In this document: positions 12,205 to 24,889 of the stretch, piece after piece | Layout of the letters: every line of letters starts with the position of its first letter | How positions within the stretch are numbered: the first letter of the stretch is position 1 | Source: Clytia hemisphaerica | Lineage: Eukaryota; Cnidaria; Hydrozoa; Leptothecata; Clytiidae | Direction of reading: 5' to 3' | NCBI GenBank assembly: GCA_902728285.1 | Contig: CACVBU010001294.1 | Coordinates: 2,052,384-2,116,383 of the forward strand | Length of the DNA: 64,000 nt | Notes under the pieces: generated by a model | Seen by the model: only the letters and a program-made list of their open reading frames with translations | The model's database searches: none | What the model was told of the DNA's origin: nothing | Position numbers and translations under genes: made by a program

Positions 12205-13699
12205 AGCTCCTCCAAAAACGTCACTACCTTTGTTGTGCACGGAAATAAACTGACACAGTTTGGAACTTCGATTGAAGTGAATACGATTGTTCAAACTGAA
12301 AATTAAAAATAATGACAAAACTAAGTGACGAAATATGACAAGAAAAATGACAAGAAAATTGAACAGAAATTGACTAGAAATCTTGAGGAAATTGATCAAA
12401 TTGACCTTAAAAGTATCATGAAAATCGCACAAGAAATCTCTTGAAATATACCAAAATTAATGAAACCTAACTTAAGCTTAAAGAAATTGATTTAAAAATA
12501 TCAAAAATAATCTAATTCCAGACACCTGAGCCAAATAGGCTAATGAACAGAAAAACACAGAGAGGCAAAGGCAAAAAGCAGAAAGCAACATACCAGGTAG
12601 CCAGTATGTAAAAACTGTAAAAAACTGTGCACAAAAGTTGAGAATTGAATTTGATTTGATTTTGAAAGTTAAGACCAAAACTGTCTAAGTCTGAAACTCC
12701 ATGTTAACGCAACCACACACAAAGCTTCTCATAGCTTGATTGATGATTCATGAAAATCGAGATAGAAAAAACGCGTACTTGAATAAAATTGAAAATACTA
12801 GATAATTGCCTAAGTGTGAATAAACTAATTATATGACAAAAGTTATACAAAAGAACTGAAATGACTGCGTAGAATTAATTGTCAAGAGACTGAACAGAGA
12901 AGTAACGTAAGACCAAGAAACAAAGGACTGAATAAAATGACACAAAAGACGCTGAATGAGTTAAATTTTTGACCATTTTTATATATACTAAAACCATCAT
13001 GCATTACAACCTTACCATTTCGAAATGACACGAAAGGACCAACCTTAACAATGGCTTTTGCTTCGACGCAGTAAAGACAGATTTTAGGGCGTTGAAATAT
13101 ATTGTACTACCGTTTAGGAGTGGGCTATACAGGGTCATTTTCGTTTTTTTCTTCAAATCATGTCAAACTAAATTTTCTTTAGCTCCGTATGGCATATCTA
13201 GGCAGGATCAAAAAGAATTTTTGAGATATTTTAAATATAAAAAATGTGGGAGCCCCTTTCCTGGCCCCCTATTAGACTCATTTAAAGTATGACAAAAACA
13301 TCCCCAATTTGACCTGGAAACCTTAAAAATCATTCAATTTTGCTGTAATTTGGTACAAGTTCTCCTTGAATAACAATAATAACATTTTGTCAGTATTATT
13401 TAAAAATTTTCATTATCGGACGTTTTAGGGCGTGGAAAACTTTGGAATAGATATTTTTGCCCTAAAGTTTTGCATACCTACCCTCAGTTATCTATCTTCC
13501 CAAAGTAAATTCCTTATTTCGTAAATAATTGTCTCGATGTCCGTAAAAAAAGGGGAAATATAGAGGGCTAGGGCTCATTCATAAATCGTGTAATTCAATT
13601 GAAATTCCCTCTAGAAATTGGTATTCTTGATCCAAAGAACAGCTTTGAAGCTTTTCAGAGTCAAAATTCATGTAAAAGTTTCAATTTTCCGCTTTCAGA

Positions 13700-15800
13700 T
13701 CCCTGTTCTGCAGTGTTTTACACTAATGAACCAGAAGGTGAAGTCCCCGATTTCCCAAGCAGGACCGAGGAAATTATTGACAATATCGTCATAATCTAAG
13801 AAAATTAAGAAGCTTGATACCAATAAATCATTCGGTCCCGATGAAATCCACCCAAAAATGCTAAAAGAGCTTGTAGACGAGATCACAGAACCTCTTTCCG
13901 TATAATGAACAAGACCTTGACTGAAGGAGAATTACCCGAGGATTGGAAACTTGCCCATGTTACTCCTATTTACAAAAATAAAGGTGCTCATAATCTAGCA
14001 GTCAACTATAGACCAGTGTGTAAATGCCAACGATCCAACTTAGGGAACAAACGTAGATATTTGTACTTCACCACTTGATTTCTTTGACGCCTGTCCAACA
14101 TAGAACACGACTATAAAATGAATACAAAAATACTAAATTATTGCAAGAATACTAGAAGAATATTAGAAAGAATAAAAAACAACTAATCATTGACAAAATC
14201 ATACACGGACAAGATACACAAAGAAATAAATAAACAAAGTTCTACAAAACATTGACAACACATCACAAGACTTCACATTTATAATTTACACAGATAACAT
14301 ATAAATCCCCATAAGGATCATAATACAATACAATATATAAACATTACACAATAAAAACTAAACCTAATACACATGAGACAAAATAAATGAGATAAAGGAA
14401 ACAATTATAAGAAATCTACCTATAAAAGACTAATACAAAGTAATAATTGTAAGAACATCAAACAGTTACACAAAAGAAAAACATAAAATCAATGCCAAAA
14501 CGGCATTAACAGTTTGTAAACTAATGGAGTCAATCTTAAGAGAGCATATCACAAGGTACCTTACAAACCTAAAGTTGCTATCCAAAAAGCAATATGGCTT
14601 CATCAGCAGACGTTCTACTGTCACTCAACTACTGATGTACATAGACAAATGCTGTGAAAGTATGTCAGAAGGTAAAGTCGTCGACTGCATATATTTCGAT
14701 TTCGCGAAAGCGTTTGATACCGTACCCCATCCCATCGCCGACTAGAAGGATATGGAATCACTGGAGCAACCAAAAATTGGATAACATCTTTTCTCAAGGG
14801 ACGAAAGCAACTAGTGAAAGTGAACCAATCTCACTCAAAGCTAGACGATGTAATAAGCGGTATACCACAAGGAAGTGTATTAGGACCTCTACTTTTTGTA
14901 TGCTGTATATATAAACGATCTTCCTGACAAAGTTGTTTCCGACCTATTACTTTTTGCAGATGACACGAAGATATTCAAAGAGGTCAATTCCATCAATGAT
15001 TCTCTTGTCATTCAGAAGGATGTAGATACATTGAATGAGTGGTCTAAAGATTGGCTCTTAAAGTTCCATCCCGATAAATGTCATGTTTTAACACTTGGCA
15101 AACTAGCTAACATAAAGCACGCACATCCATACTCTCTCGCTGGTAATCAACTGGAGCATGTTTTTGAGGAGAAAGACTTGGGAGTTTTGGTGGATGCTGA
15201 GCTGATGTTTGAAGAACATAGAGCCAAACAGGTAAACAAAGCGAATTCGACACTTGGTATTATCAGAATGGGGTTTGATAATCTTACTTCAAAGACAATA
15301 ACCACACTATACTCCGCCTTTGTGAGGCCGCACCTTGAGTACGCGCAGTCAGTCTGGTCACCCAAACTACGCAAACATGTGAACATGCTCGAGGGAGTCC
15401 AAAGACGAGCTTCAAAACTTATCCAAATATATAGACACCTCCCGTACAGTGAAAGGCTAAAAAGGCTTGGATTACCAACCCTCGAATTTCGGAGACAGTT
15501 TTGTGATATGGTGCAGGTCTATAAACATCTTTCCTTTTACGACAAAGATACTATACCTTCAAAACTAATCAGCCGTGCACGTCCTAAACGAAGACATTCC
15601 AAAGAGCTTTTACCAAACTTTGCTAATGACGGCTTCAATGGACTCCAAAATAAGTTGTTTTACTATAGATGTGTGCCCAGTGCCAACGTGGAATAAACTA
15701 CCAAGAGAAGTTGTATCCGCACAATCGATTAAGTCGTTTAAAGAGAAACTGAATGATGCATGGAAAAACCACCCACAAAAATTTGTTACAAGAGGAATGT
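13700..15800 (+). pseudogene. Broken non-LTR retrotransposon reverse transcriptase
   Basis: A LINE-type reverse transcriptase fragment lies on the plus strand. Visible blocks: NKSFGPDEIHPKMLKEL (about 13824-13875), LPEDWKLAHVTPIYKNKGA, NYRPV (to about 14018), then VCKLMESILREH after an insertion, YFDFAKAFDTVPH (motif A), GIPQGSVLGPLLFV, FADDTKIF (motif C, FADD), WLLKFHPDKC, HLEYAQSVWSP, and PTWNKLPREVVSAQS near the 3' end. It is dead: a 0.5-kb insertion at 14019-14511, frame changes near 14740, 14905 and 15680, a stop near 13905, and no endonuclease domain upstream. The motifs fit the CR1/jockey/RTE-X area of LINE diversity; the clade is not certain. When intact, this class copies its RNA into target DNA. 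Confidence 0.88.
14019..14511. mobile_element. A-rich insertion inside the LINE RT gene
   Basis: Coding sequence stops matching reverse transcriptase after NYRPV and resumes at VCKLMES. The 490 nt between are strongly A-rich and non-coding. A hairpin, AATGCCAAAACGGCATT (14491-14507), lies at its right edge. TGTAAA occurs at both junctions (14019 and 14515), which may be a short duplication or chance. The element type is not identified. Confidence 0.6.
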
Positions 15801-15857
15801 GAAAGAAGATCGGTTAGAGGCCCACCGTGAGCCTAGCTTGTAAATCTGTATAATAAT

Positions 15858-15893
15858 TGCCCCCGCAGGAGCGCAGCGACGAGGAGGCACTCA
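15858..15893 (+). repeat. Tail motif shared with 28282-28325
   Basis: The sequence CCGCAGGA, then GAGGA(G/T)GGCA and (C/T)TCATAGCTTCACGCAT occurs here just past the dead LINE and again inside the ORF at 27853-28389. It marks a dispersed repeat, either a LINE 3' end or a separate short element. Confidence 0.5.
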
Positions 15894-16043
15894 TAGCTTC
15901 ACGCATATATATTGGACTGGAATCTCGAATCTTTGCGTTTTTGTGTTTGTTTGTAATTTGATTTCCGGCCAATTAAGTGTTCCGCAAAAATATGGCGGTA
16001 AATTATACAGCGGTAAATGTTATACAAATTTTCATTATTAATA

Positions 16044-16485
16044 CAATAATGACCGGTTAGTGAGGGCTGTACTGAGAAATATTGCCCGCGGTCAAGTAAC
16101 GACCGAGCTTGCGAGGTTGTTGCGTTGACCGAGGGCAATATTTTCAGTACAGCCCGAAAAAAACCGGTCATTATTGTATTTGTTAACCGTTTCCTTCAAC
16201 TTTGATTGATTTTTAGCGCTTTATCCAGGAAAAATAGCGAAATAAAGCAGAAAAAACAAGCGAAAAGAGATAAAAAACTGCTATAATTTCTGACGTCAGA
16301 AATAAAAAATGAGAGAAATGATGTCAACGCATTGTTCATTTTCCTTTGAAAAAGTGACGTCACAATGAATTTTCCTAACGACGGGCAACTCTGGACAATG
16401 TAGGCCCGTCGTCATGCAAAAAGAACCAATTGCATTGCGCAAAAAGCCATGTAGCCCGCTTCGAAAAAGTAACCGGTTAACAATA
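16044..16485. mobile_element. MITE with AATGACCGGTTA ends (long copy)
   Basis: The left end CAATAATGACCGGTTAGTGA is followed by an internal palindrome (GGCTGTACTGAGAAATATTG ... CAATATTTTCAGTACAGCCC). The right end is GTAACCGGTTAACAATA. An inverted, internally deleted copy is at 50515-50689. The matching short ORFs in both places are frames through the palindrome, not genes. Confidence 0.75.
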
Positions 16486-18227
16486 CGTTATATGCTATTA
16501 TATGCTATTACCATTATTATATATTACATTTCATATTTTGATTTAGCATTGAAAAGCTGAAGCTAGTGTTATAAATGCAAATTATAGAAAAAATTACACC
16601 ATAACACGAATTACAATATTACTTTTGCAAATCAAAACAAACAAAATGGCAGACTGTTTATGACGATGAGCTGATTCTTTCGTCTTTGAATGGAAAAAGT
16701 GTTTTGTATGTCTAATTTTGTTTCTTGTCTTTAAAACTGAACTAGCCGTATTGTATAAGGGTTGCGAAGCGATCCAGACTCCACCTCAATTCGCAAGTTG
16801 CTAGCAAAATAAGAGACACTCTAAAAATCCCTCTAATCATGAACATATAAACCACTGGACGTCCATTTCATTGTAATTTTAACAAAGGCACGCTATTATT
16901 CTTTGAAGCGAGCTTCGTTGCCGCCAAAAATTTGAATTTTTCCGTCGTGGCTAACTTGACGGGTACCGACAAGATGGCGACATCCCCGTCAGGGAGATCG
17001 AGAAAAATGATGAAACTCACTGAAAACTTATAATTTTTAACATTTTGTTATATATTTTGGTTTATATGTTCATGCTCTAATAAAGCCGCTATAGAGACGG
17101 GTCGTAAGAGCCTTAATGCCCCAAACACACCACATAATCCACGGCGGCACAACACCCGTCGCCGCCCGCGCATCGCTCTTTTTTTCCTTCTACTTATTCT
17201 AGTGTAAATGGTGCCTTAATGAAATCGAACGATATTCGTCGAACGATCGAACATTTTTATTCGAATCACGAATCGTCTGTCGACGAAATCATCAAAACAT
17301 AAAAATAAAACAAAAACAAAAATGTACAAAGATAGCTTGTTGGTTCTTGGGCAGTTTTGATTTATTTCTTGACAAATTCCGCAAATTTTGATTACCTCCA
17401 CAATTCTTTATCATAGAATATCCACTTGGTTTTGCAAGGTAAGTTTCGTTCACTAAAAGAGCACTCCTCCCGCCCGTGCAACTTGCAGAAACCTCTCATT
17501 GATTGACCTTAATTGATACTTGATACTTGCTGTTAAGAGTCAAGGGATGATGAAGATCCTTTCTGTCACCGTTCAAACTAAATTTTTTCCATTTAACAGC
17601 AACATAAACATTTAAAACCGAAGAACCACTGCTTAGATTGCTTAGATGCGTGCCGCCCGCGCTGCAATTTGATCAACTTCAGATTCTAAGTCCGTGTTTC
17701 GGCTTCCGGTAATTTTGTTGCTGTTCACTGCTAGGGTACACCATTTTAAAACGGCATTTTTTGCAGTCCTAGCTACCAAACCGAGAAAGTTTTCCTGGCT
17801 TCAAGCCAAACCATTCAAGGTCATTTTGATAAAATCATCGGTTTGAAGATGTGATTTATATAGCAAATTTTATAGCAAATTTTCGCCTGGGATAGAAGTT
17901 AAAGGTACGTGCACACAATATAGCAAAACTGCTTCGCTCATAAATTCGCTTCGCAATAAATACTCTAATTTAGTCAGAAGTTCATTTCAGCAATGATTTC
18001 AATTCTTTTTCCGGAATCTTTAGAAAGAAAGAAGAAATTTGCTCAAGTTTTCAAATGTACATTTGTTGATATTTTTGTTCAAACTGTAATTTATCTTTGT
18101 CTGTTATTTTATTATTAATAACTACCTTTATTGTTTATAGAGCTTCTTGAGCTTTAAAGACCATTATATGGTCGTAACTCGGGAATGTCTTTCTTAACTT
18201 TTGAAGTTTGCAAAAAAACGCCACATA
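16486..18227. other. Intergenic, no gene seen
   Basis: 1.7 kb of AT-rich DNA. It contains a GC-rich patch at about 17130-17175 (CGGCGGCACAACACCCGTCG) and scattered short ORFs without family resemblance or splice-consistent neighbours. I see no supportable gene. Confidence 0.5.
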
Positions 18228-20504
18228 GGGGGAGGGCGTACGGGCCTTCGTAATACCGATATACCGATCACTTTTTCTCTCAATTACCGATATACCGATA
18301 AATTTTTCGTTCAAATATCGATCAATTTCTCCCAATTTTTCAGGTACTTATCTCCCGGAGGGGGTACTTAGGCAAATATGGGTGCTGGGTATGTGTGGAC
18401 GATAAAGGTTGGGTTTGTCACCATCCAAAATCTCTCTAACGATTACCAAACAGTAGCGTGGTGGGTAGACCAAGGATGGGCAGGCAAAAGTAGAATTTTG
18501 GCTTACGGGCTCTGACCATAGTCAGAAAATAGATTTTAGTATCTGAACATAAAAGTTATGTTTTAGATTCTTTTTATTGCCTTTAGAAATTGATGCTTTT
18601 TAATCAAACCCCTTAAGAGTAATTAAGAACTGAATTGCAAAAATGACGTTATGAACTTTAAAAAGACGTTAACAATATGTTGCATCACCTTCTTTTATAA
18701 AAAGTGCTAAGTTTTAATGGGTAATTAACCTTTTTGTTTCGAACTTTTTTCAAACTGTCCGCAAATAATTGAACTATTTTAAATTGAAAATTTTTCTAAA
18801 AAGATGTGTCAAAAGTTATGACTGTTTTTTTAAGCAAAATCCAGATGAAAAATTGATGAAAAACCACTATTTTGAAGATTTCGAGACAAAGAAGCATTTA
18901 CAAAAATTTTCCGCAAAAATTTTTATTGTTCGGTAAAAGATACACCAACTACTACGAAAAATTTTTCAAAATGTTTTTTCTTCGCCGAAATTGAGCTCTT
19001 CAAAGTTGAAATACTCTCCCTCGCAAAAGTCTTCATTTTCTTCTTCATCAAATTTTTTCTAATGCAATTTTTGAATTTTCAGATTCAGGAATAATTTGTC
19101 TAACATAAAATGTATAACATGCCATAGTTTTGTTGGTTACATCAGTCAGAAAACACATTTTAAATACGGAAATTATGAAAAATTCACTATGGTCAGAGCC
19201 CTTAAGGCACCTTGTATGCTTATTCTGGCGCCCATTTTTTGGTTGCATTCGTATACCAAAAATTGAAGTTAAAATTCAGGTCATTTTAGAAACATTTAGG
19301 AAATGCGAGCGAAGCGAGCAAGAAAAAATTGCGACATTGCTCATCGAGATGGATTGAGTAAAGCCAATTACAGTATAATGACATTGAACAAAATTTTTGA
19401 CAAAAAAGAACAAAAAACACAACCATGGTCATGCTTCTCTATTAGTCAGTGGAAAAAGTTAACTCTGTTTGACGCGAGCGAAAAATCTTTCAAAAACAGA
19501 GCTTAAATTTGCCCAAAAGTTTAGCTAGATTAGCTTAATTATTAATTTAGCTAAATTTAATACTATCTCTAGATCAAAAAATTGAAGGAAGCTAGTGCGT
19601 GCGAATGAAGCAAGAAAATAATTGTGAGTTTTTGTTTTGCATATTGTTTTCACCAAATTGGTCGTGGGGCGCAGTTAGATCTCCCTTCAAAAACGTCATA
19701 TAACTTAATTGCGAGCGCAGGGAACAAAATGAATTTCATGATTTTTCAAGTTATTTGTCTTTGGGCGCAATTTAAAGCGTATTTTAGGGTAATTTTAAGA
19801 GTTGGGCGTTCAAAACTCCACTTGGGGAGGCACCAAAATGGATCGTTTAGAGAGCGTCAACTGTATTCACGGCAGGAAAATGTGTCAAGCAGACCCCTGG
19901 CTGAGGCTCTTGCCTTATCAAAATTGCAGCCATGATTCTTAAAATTGGCGTCCCCGAGTGTTCCTTAATTTGTACTAATTTACGTGCGAGTTTTTAGAAC
20001 ATATCGTTCATACATTCACATGGAAAAGGAGGCTTTGGCCATACGGAAAATTTTTGAAAGTCATCCGCAACCATATAGCATAAACCTTAAAAAAGCGATG
20101 AGAATTTGATACTTATTAAGAAGAATTCGAAGAGGCTAGTGCGAGCGAAGCGAGCAAAAAAATTGAGATATTTTGTTTTAAATATTGTGTATTCACCAAA
20201 TTGGTGAACACAAGTTGTGTATTGCGAATGAAGCGAGCGAAAAACATTGCAAGATTTTAAAATTTATTCCACCAAAATTGGTTTTGGAGCGCAATGGCTC
20301 ATGATCTTCGATATCAAGGAGGTGGTCGATACCGATAGTTGATCAAAAATACCGAAATACCGACATAAAAAAGGGTCTTTTACCGATACGGAGATGGTCT
20401 TAAAATACCGATTACCGATCAATTTTTTCCTCTAATACCGATTTACCGATCTAAAAAAGGTCAATACCGATGTACCGATATCCCGTACGCCCCCCCCCCC
20501 CCCC
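18228..20504. mobile_element. Element with G/C-run ends and ATACCGAT subterminal repeats
   Basis: The left end reads GGGGGAGGGCGTACGGGCC and then several ATACCGATATACCGAT copies. The right end mirrors it: ATACCGATGTACCGATAT, CCCGTACG, then a run of about 15 C. The 2.28-kb interior has at least four copies of a GCGAGCGAAGCGAGCAA-like motif (about 19310, 19595, 20135, 20228), two followed by CACCAAATTGGT. A fragment with CCCGGAGGGGGTACTTAGGC at 18351 is related to 23816 and 51815, implying nesting. No transposase was recognised; ORFs at 19130-19935 carry no known motif. Confidence 0.65.
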
Positions 20505-20685
20505 AGAAGTCAGAATCGCTTCGCGTACTCTTCGCTTGAGAAAATGATTGACAAATTGAAATTTTTCACCCGCGCAAGAGTTCGCGGAGCATTCTCGGCT
20601 CAATCCTCGGACCGCGCTGAAAATGGTAGACTGAGCTGTGATAGATCATTTCGATGGAAGTTGTTGGAATGTTTACAAAGCTCTT

Positions 20686-20822
20686 GACAGAAAATCGGTT
20701 GTTTTATTGTCAATGATGACAGTGCGGTTATTAATTTTGTTAGATCTGACAAATTGATGTTTATAAGTGCACTTTATAGTTTTGATTCCCATTGAAGAAT
20801 CATATTCTGGTTTTCAGGTTAT
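20686..20822 (+). repeat. Dispersed repeat, direct copy at 57512
   Basis: About 135 nt match 57512-57642 in the same orientation with few differences, including GTCAATGATGACAGTGC and CCCATTGAAGAATCATATTC. The ORF at 20767-21066 overlaps it and is not supported as a gene. Confidence 0.75.
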
Positions 20823-21204
20823 TAGATGCTGGTTTAGAGCTTTAGGTCTACATTGTATGAATCCAAAATTGAATGTGAATCAATGTAAACAAACTTTATT
20901 TTTGGTCTTCAAAATAGATTTACCTCACTTAGAGTGGTTTCACTGTTTGTTCAGTGTGGTAAATCTATTTGGAAAACATGAAAAAAGTTTGTATGGGCAC
21001 ACATTCAACTTTTTCAGTTGTGATAGCCTACGTAATAACTTGCGCTCCAGTAGTTTGGTGAAATAGCTCCAATTCTGGCTTTCCAAGTTAGGAGGGACCT
21101 TCCCGAAGGCATTTAACGGTGGTTAGACTAGGCACACAGACAGTCGTACAAAAACACCATAAAGTGAAAGTATATAGCTATAAACTCAAAAAGTCTAGCT
21201 TCCT

Positions 21205-21480
21205 GAAGGCACGTCTCTTCATTGTCTGTGCTGCGATTATCTTAATGGATTCAATCCTTTCAGCTTGGAGAAAAGATTGCATCATGAAAAAGTACTATGC
21301 ACTTTAAAAAAAATTAGGCGCGTTTCAACTTTTCTCGACTGTACGTCTGAATGGACCACAATGGCATTCCTTTATTTTTCTTTTGACCAACAACATAAAA
21401 GATTTTGCTTGAGAAGTGCAATCATAGTATCTTATACTATGGTGCAATCACAGCGTAGGCGAGTGGAGTCCGGGCCTTAG
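21205..21480. mobile_element. MITE, divergent relative of 46121-46370
   Basis: Shared blocks with the 46-kb element are GCTTGGA(G/A)AAAAGATT, TTTTTCTTTTGACCAA and the right end GTGGAGTCCGGGCCTTAG, against GGAGACCGGCCTTAA there. The ends are more decayed here. Several short ORFs overlap it and are not genes. Confidence 0.6.
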
Positions 21481-21555
21481 CTAGGATTGGTTTCTATTTC
21501 GCCCTATTTAAGATGGCGCAGAACTGTTTATTAGGCAAAGTAGCAATAGAGAATC

Positions 21556-21606
21556 AATCAATCAATCAATCAATCAATAATTAAATCAATCAATAATCAA
21601 ATCAAT
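21556..21606 (+). repeat. (CAAT)n microsatellite
   Basis: About six perfect AATC/CAAT units, then an interrupted run. This is a possible 3' tail of a decayed retroelement ending at this point. Confidence 0.8.
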
Positions 21607-22696
21607 TATTTATTCCTGCTTATTTTTTATGTTTCAATCTCTAAAGCATTAAAAGCTTTATAAGTGCATGAAGTGACCTTTCAGTGGGGGCATTTAGTGA
21701 AAGCTATGACTAGTAATAATAATAATATTAATTTTTACGTCTTCTGAACTTCACTGAGGTAGTGCTAAATTAAGGAAAGTGTTTTTATCACATAGAGCAA
21801 ATTGTCGGCAGTTCTACGAGAATTTACATTATTTCAGATATAAAGGAAGTGCTTACAATTCACAAACATAAATTTTGATGGATTTTCTGTTGTTCAAGAT
21901 CATAGAAATAAAAGGTTGACAAGTTTTCATATATTTAGGACGAGAAGTCACTCCCTCTAGGTAGGAAAAATAAAAGACAACCTCCCCAGGCTATTTGAAA
22001 GACATCTACCCTGATACAAAATGGGTCAGGTTTCCATGAAATATACTAAGGAAGTTGATGTGACACTCGAGATGCAAAAGAGATGCATCTCCTGACTCGA
22101 TTCTAGCAACACCTTGTTTTGGGTATGTAAGATAGACTATGTAGGATAGAGCTGTGGTGTTGTTCATCTGAAGATGGATACACCTAACTTTGAAGGGGCC
22201 GTGTAAATGTTTTTATATTGCTAACAGAGCTGCTTTCAATTCTAGAATCTTTATATGCAGTCCACTCTCTTCCATTGACCATGGCCCTCCTGTTTGTTTC
22301 CACTGGCAATCTACTCCCCAGCCTTTCTTGGATGCATCTGTAGACATGAACAAGTCTGAATTTTTCATTGACAGAGACTTTCCATTTGACAACTTTAGGT
22401 TCTCCTTTCGGGAAAAAATTTTCGAAATTTACATGACGTCAGCAGGAATTGGGAAAAAAAGAAAAACCCTATTTTTTGCTGACGTAATCAGAATTTCGAA
22501 TTTTTTATCTTCAAATGATCGAACTTAGTGAGATACATCCGATACATCTTTGGTGAAAGTTTGAAGACGATTGGATAATCAAACTTGAGAAATTCAATTT
22601 TTAGTTTTTATGACGTCATCGATTATGATGATCTGACTATTTCATTAAGTAAGTAAATAACTACTGACAAATATACTGTATCCCTGCAAAATTGTT

Positions 22697-24889
22697 CTAT
22701 TGTTTTATAAAATTAGCCAAATAAGATTCGCTTCCACATTCACATTGACATGCAGTCATCATTTCATAATCCTTATCTTCTGTGCTTCCATCAGGCTTTG
22801 TCTTACGAAGAGGAATAACAACACTTTTCTGGAGACAATAGCCTTCACCACTAAGACAAGTACCATGAAGATTTTGGTCTTCTTTACATTCAAATTCAAC
22901 AGTCCTTCGTGGGAAACTGAAAAAAAATGTAAAATCGTTAAAGAATTATTCCAGAAGCCGGCTTACTACTAAAGAGACCCTTAAAGGTTTTATTTTTACA
23001 TAAGTGTTCCAGTCATATCAGACACATATTTCATATCAGGACATGTCTGCCTATTGTTATATTATGATGATGTAAGCAAAAAATAGTTTTTCTTTTTCTC
23101 TTTCTGATCAATCTTGCTCCACATCCTTGTTAATCCAATGTGAAAAAGCTTGCGTTCTTATTTAAAAACAAAACCTTTAAAAATTGCAAACAACAACGCC
23201 TGCAACACCGGTGGAGAATAGCTTGTAAATTAAAATTGATGAGTAAGCAAACAATATCACTCTTTTTTAAAAACAAAGCATTTAAAGAGACAACATTGGT
23301 TAAAGGAAACCAACTACCACATATATAATATTGAATCTAATGCTACCTTTGTTTTCCTGTTATTAATCTTTCGATATTTGGCGGTTAATATTATTTTCTG
23401 TCTTCACGCGATCTGCGCAATTTTCAATCCCACATAGGATATAATCGATCATCAAGGGCTAAAAAACTTTCTTCGAATTACAGAAAGTTTCGATATACAG
23501 AGAGTAATTTAAACCACTTAGCTGAGGGGACTAATAGTTTAGTACGCGAAAACTGAAATAGAAATATTTGAATAATATAGGTTCGAATTTAGGAGAAAGT
23601 CGGATGTATCTCATTGTAACTTACACGTTAACCCCATGGTCATAAGTTACTGCACAGTACGAACATAATGTCAGTGTGTAAGATTTGGAACCACGATGTC
23701 CTTTGGTAAGACAATGTCGGCTCATTTCATGTCGGCCGTCACTGACGTCAATGACGAAGAGGAGTAGTAAGCAAACTAAATGAACCTAGAAAGAAAAGAG
23801 ATATTAGGCTTTTACCCCGGTGGGGGTTGGTATTGAGGCAAAAAAATTTACGGGTATGTGCGAGTCATAAGCGTACCACGTTTCATACCTCAAAACTTCC
23901 TTCAAAGAGGTACAATTTCATGGATTAGTCTCTCAAAGAGTCTGAATAATCACTAAAAATCTCAAAGGGTCTCGAAAAAAACTTTTCTCTCAAAGGGTCG
24001 ATTTTCGATTTTTGGCTTGGATACAACCGTCACCTCGCAAACTTTTACCGTGGATTTATCATAGAGCTCTGGATAAACATCAAATAAAACGGTGGAGAGC
24101 GACCATTGTATTTCCATTCTTTCAGAAAACAATCAATGTTCTAGCTTTGTCCGCTAAGGACAACTGTCATGGCGGCTCGAAGGTCCCTGATTTTGAAAAA
24201 TGATTAATAATCCCATTTCTAAAAAGTCCTGTAACCTCTTGTTTTTGTATATTTACCCGATGCAACTTTGAAAATGAAAGCAAGAAAGCTTAACGAATAC
24301 ATTTATGAAATTAAATGTGAAAAAAACTTCATCAAACAAGAAAAATTGAGTAAAAAGCCTAGAATAACGCTGAAAATAAGGTTGGCAATATCTTTCCAAT
24401 TTTTTCCTGGGAAGAGCTAGGATTGACATATGTTAGACTGGAGTATCTTGGCTTCATAGTGATTTGAAAATCTTTGATGCATTTGACTCTCTTGAGAGAT
24501 CTTTAAGTCTCATTTGGGAATTGTATAGCTGTGTTTTGATGAAAAATGCAATAAAAAAAATTTACGAAAAATTATTAGTGAATGGAGGAGGGTGAACAAT
24601 AATCTCATTACTGCGGACAAGGCTAGAACATGAGAAATCGATGAAAAAACTAGCTCGTTGTGTATCCAGAGTTCTATGATAAATCCATGCTTTTACTGAG
24701 GTTTTTGAATTACCCCAGATCAAAAGCTTTATGTTCTTATATTGTTTGTTCTTATAAAAAACGTCTAGTCACTTTCAAAGAGAAACCCGTCACCTGGTAA
24801 AGAACAGCATATATTCCGTACAAATGACTTAACGAGATCAATTTTCAGTCAATTTTACGCTCTAAACTTACCAAAAAGAGACGAGCCAT
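22697..24889 (-). CDS. Small secreted cysteine-rich protein A (tentatively IL-17-like)
   Basis: Three exons: 24889-24872 (MARLFL), 23785-23625 and 22916-22697, 133 codons including the stop, with good GT-AG sites and matching phases (0, then 2). The joined N-terminus is a signal peptide (MARLFLVHLVCLLLLFVIDV), so the product should be secreted. The mature part has RHCLTKG, CSYC, FPRRTVEFEC, GTCLSGEGYC and a C-terminal ACQCEC. The order 'basic-Pro..E-x-C, cysteine pair, short hydrophobic strand (SVVIPLRK), x-x-C-x-C' is reminiscent of the IL-17 cystine-knot layout, but the usual CPW motif is missing. Another cystine-knot ligand is equally possible. A close paralogue with identical exon structure lies downstream at 29385-30611, so this is a tandem duplicate. 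Confidence 0.82.
23816..24010. repeat. G-rich element fragment with CTCAAAGGGTC repeats
   Basis: CCCCGGTGGGGGTTGGTATT followed by GAGGCAAAA and GGGTATGTGCGAGTC resembles the left ends at 18351 and 51815. It then carries several TCTCAAAG(A/G)GTC units. It begins only about 30 nt from the exon 2 acceptor of the cysteine-rich gene A. A C-run at about 25568-25588 could be the far end, but that pairing is unproven. Confidence 0.45.

Noticed and set aside
14019-14525. Helitron (hairpin followed about 13 nt later by CTAA)
   Set aside because: The CTAA belongs to the reverse transcriptase codons VCKLMES, which resume before it, so it cannot be the element end.
19130-19935. Transposase ORFs inside the 18.2-20.5 kb element
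   Set aside because: The short overlapping frames carry no DDE, BED-finger or other transposase motifs and follow the internal GCGAGCGAAGCGAGC repeats.
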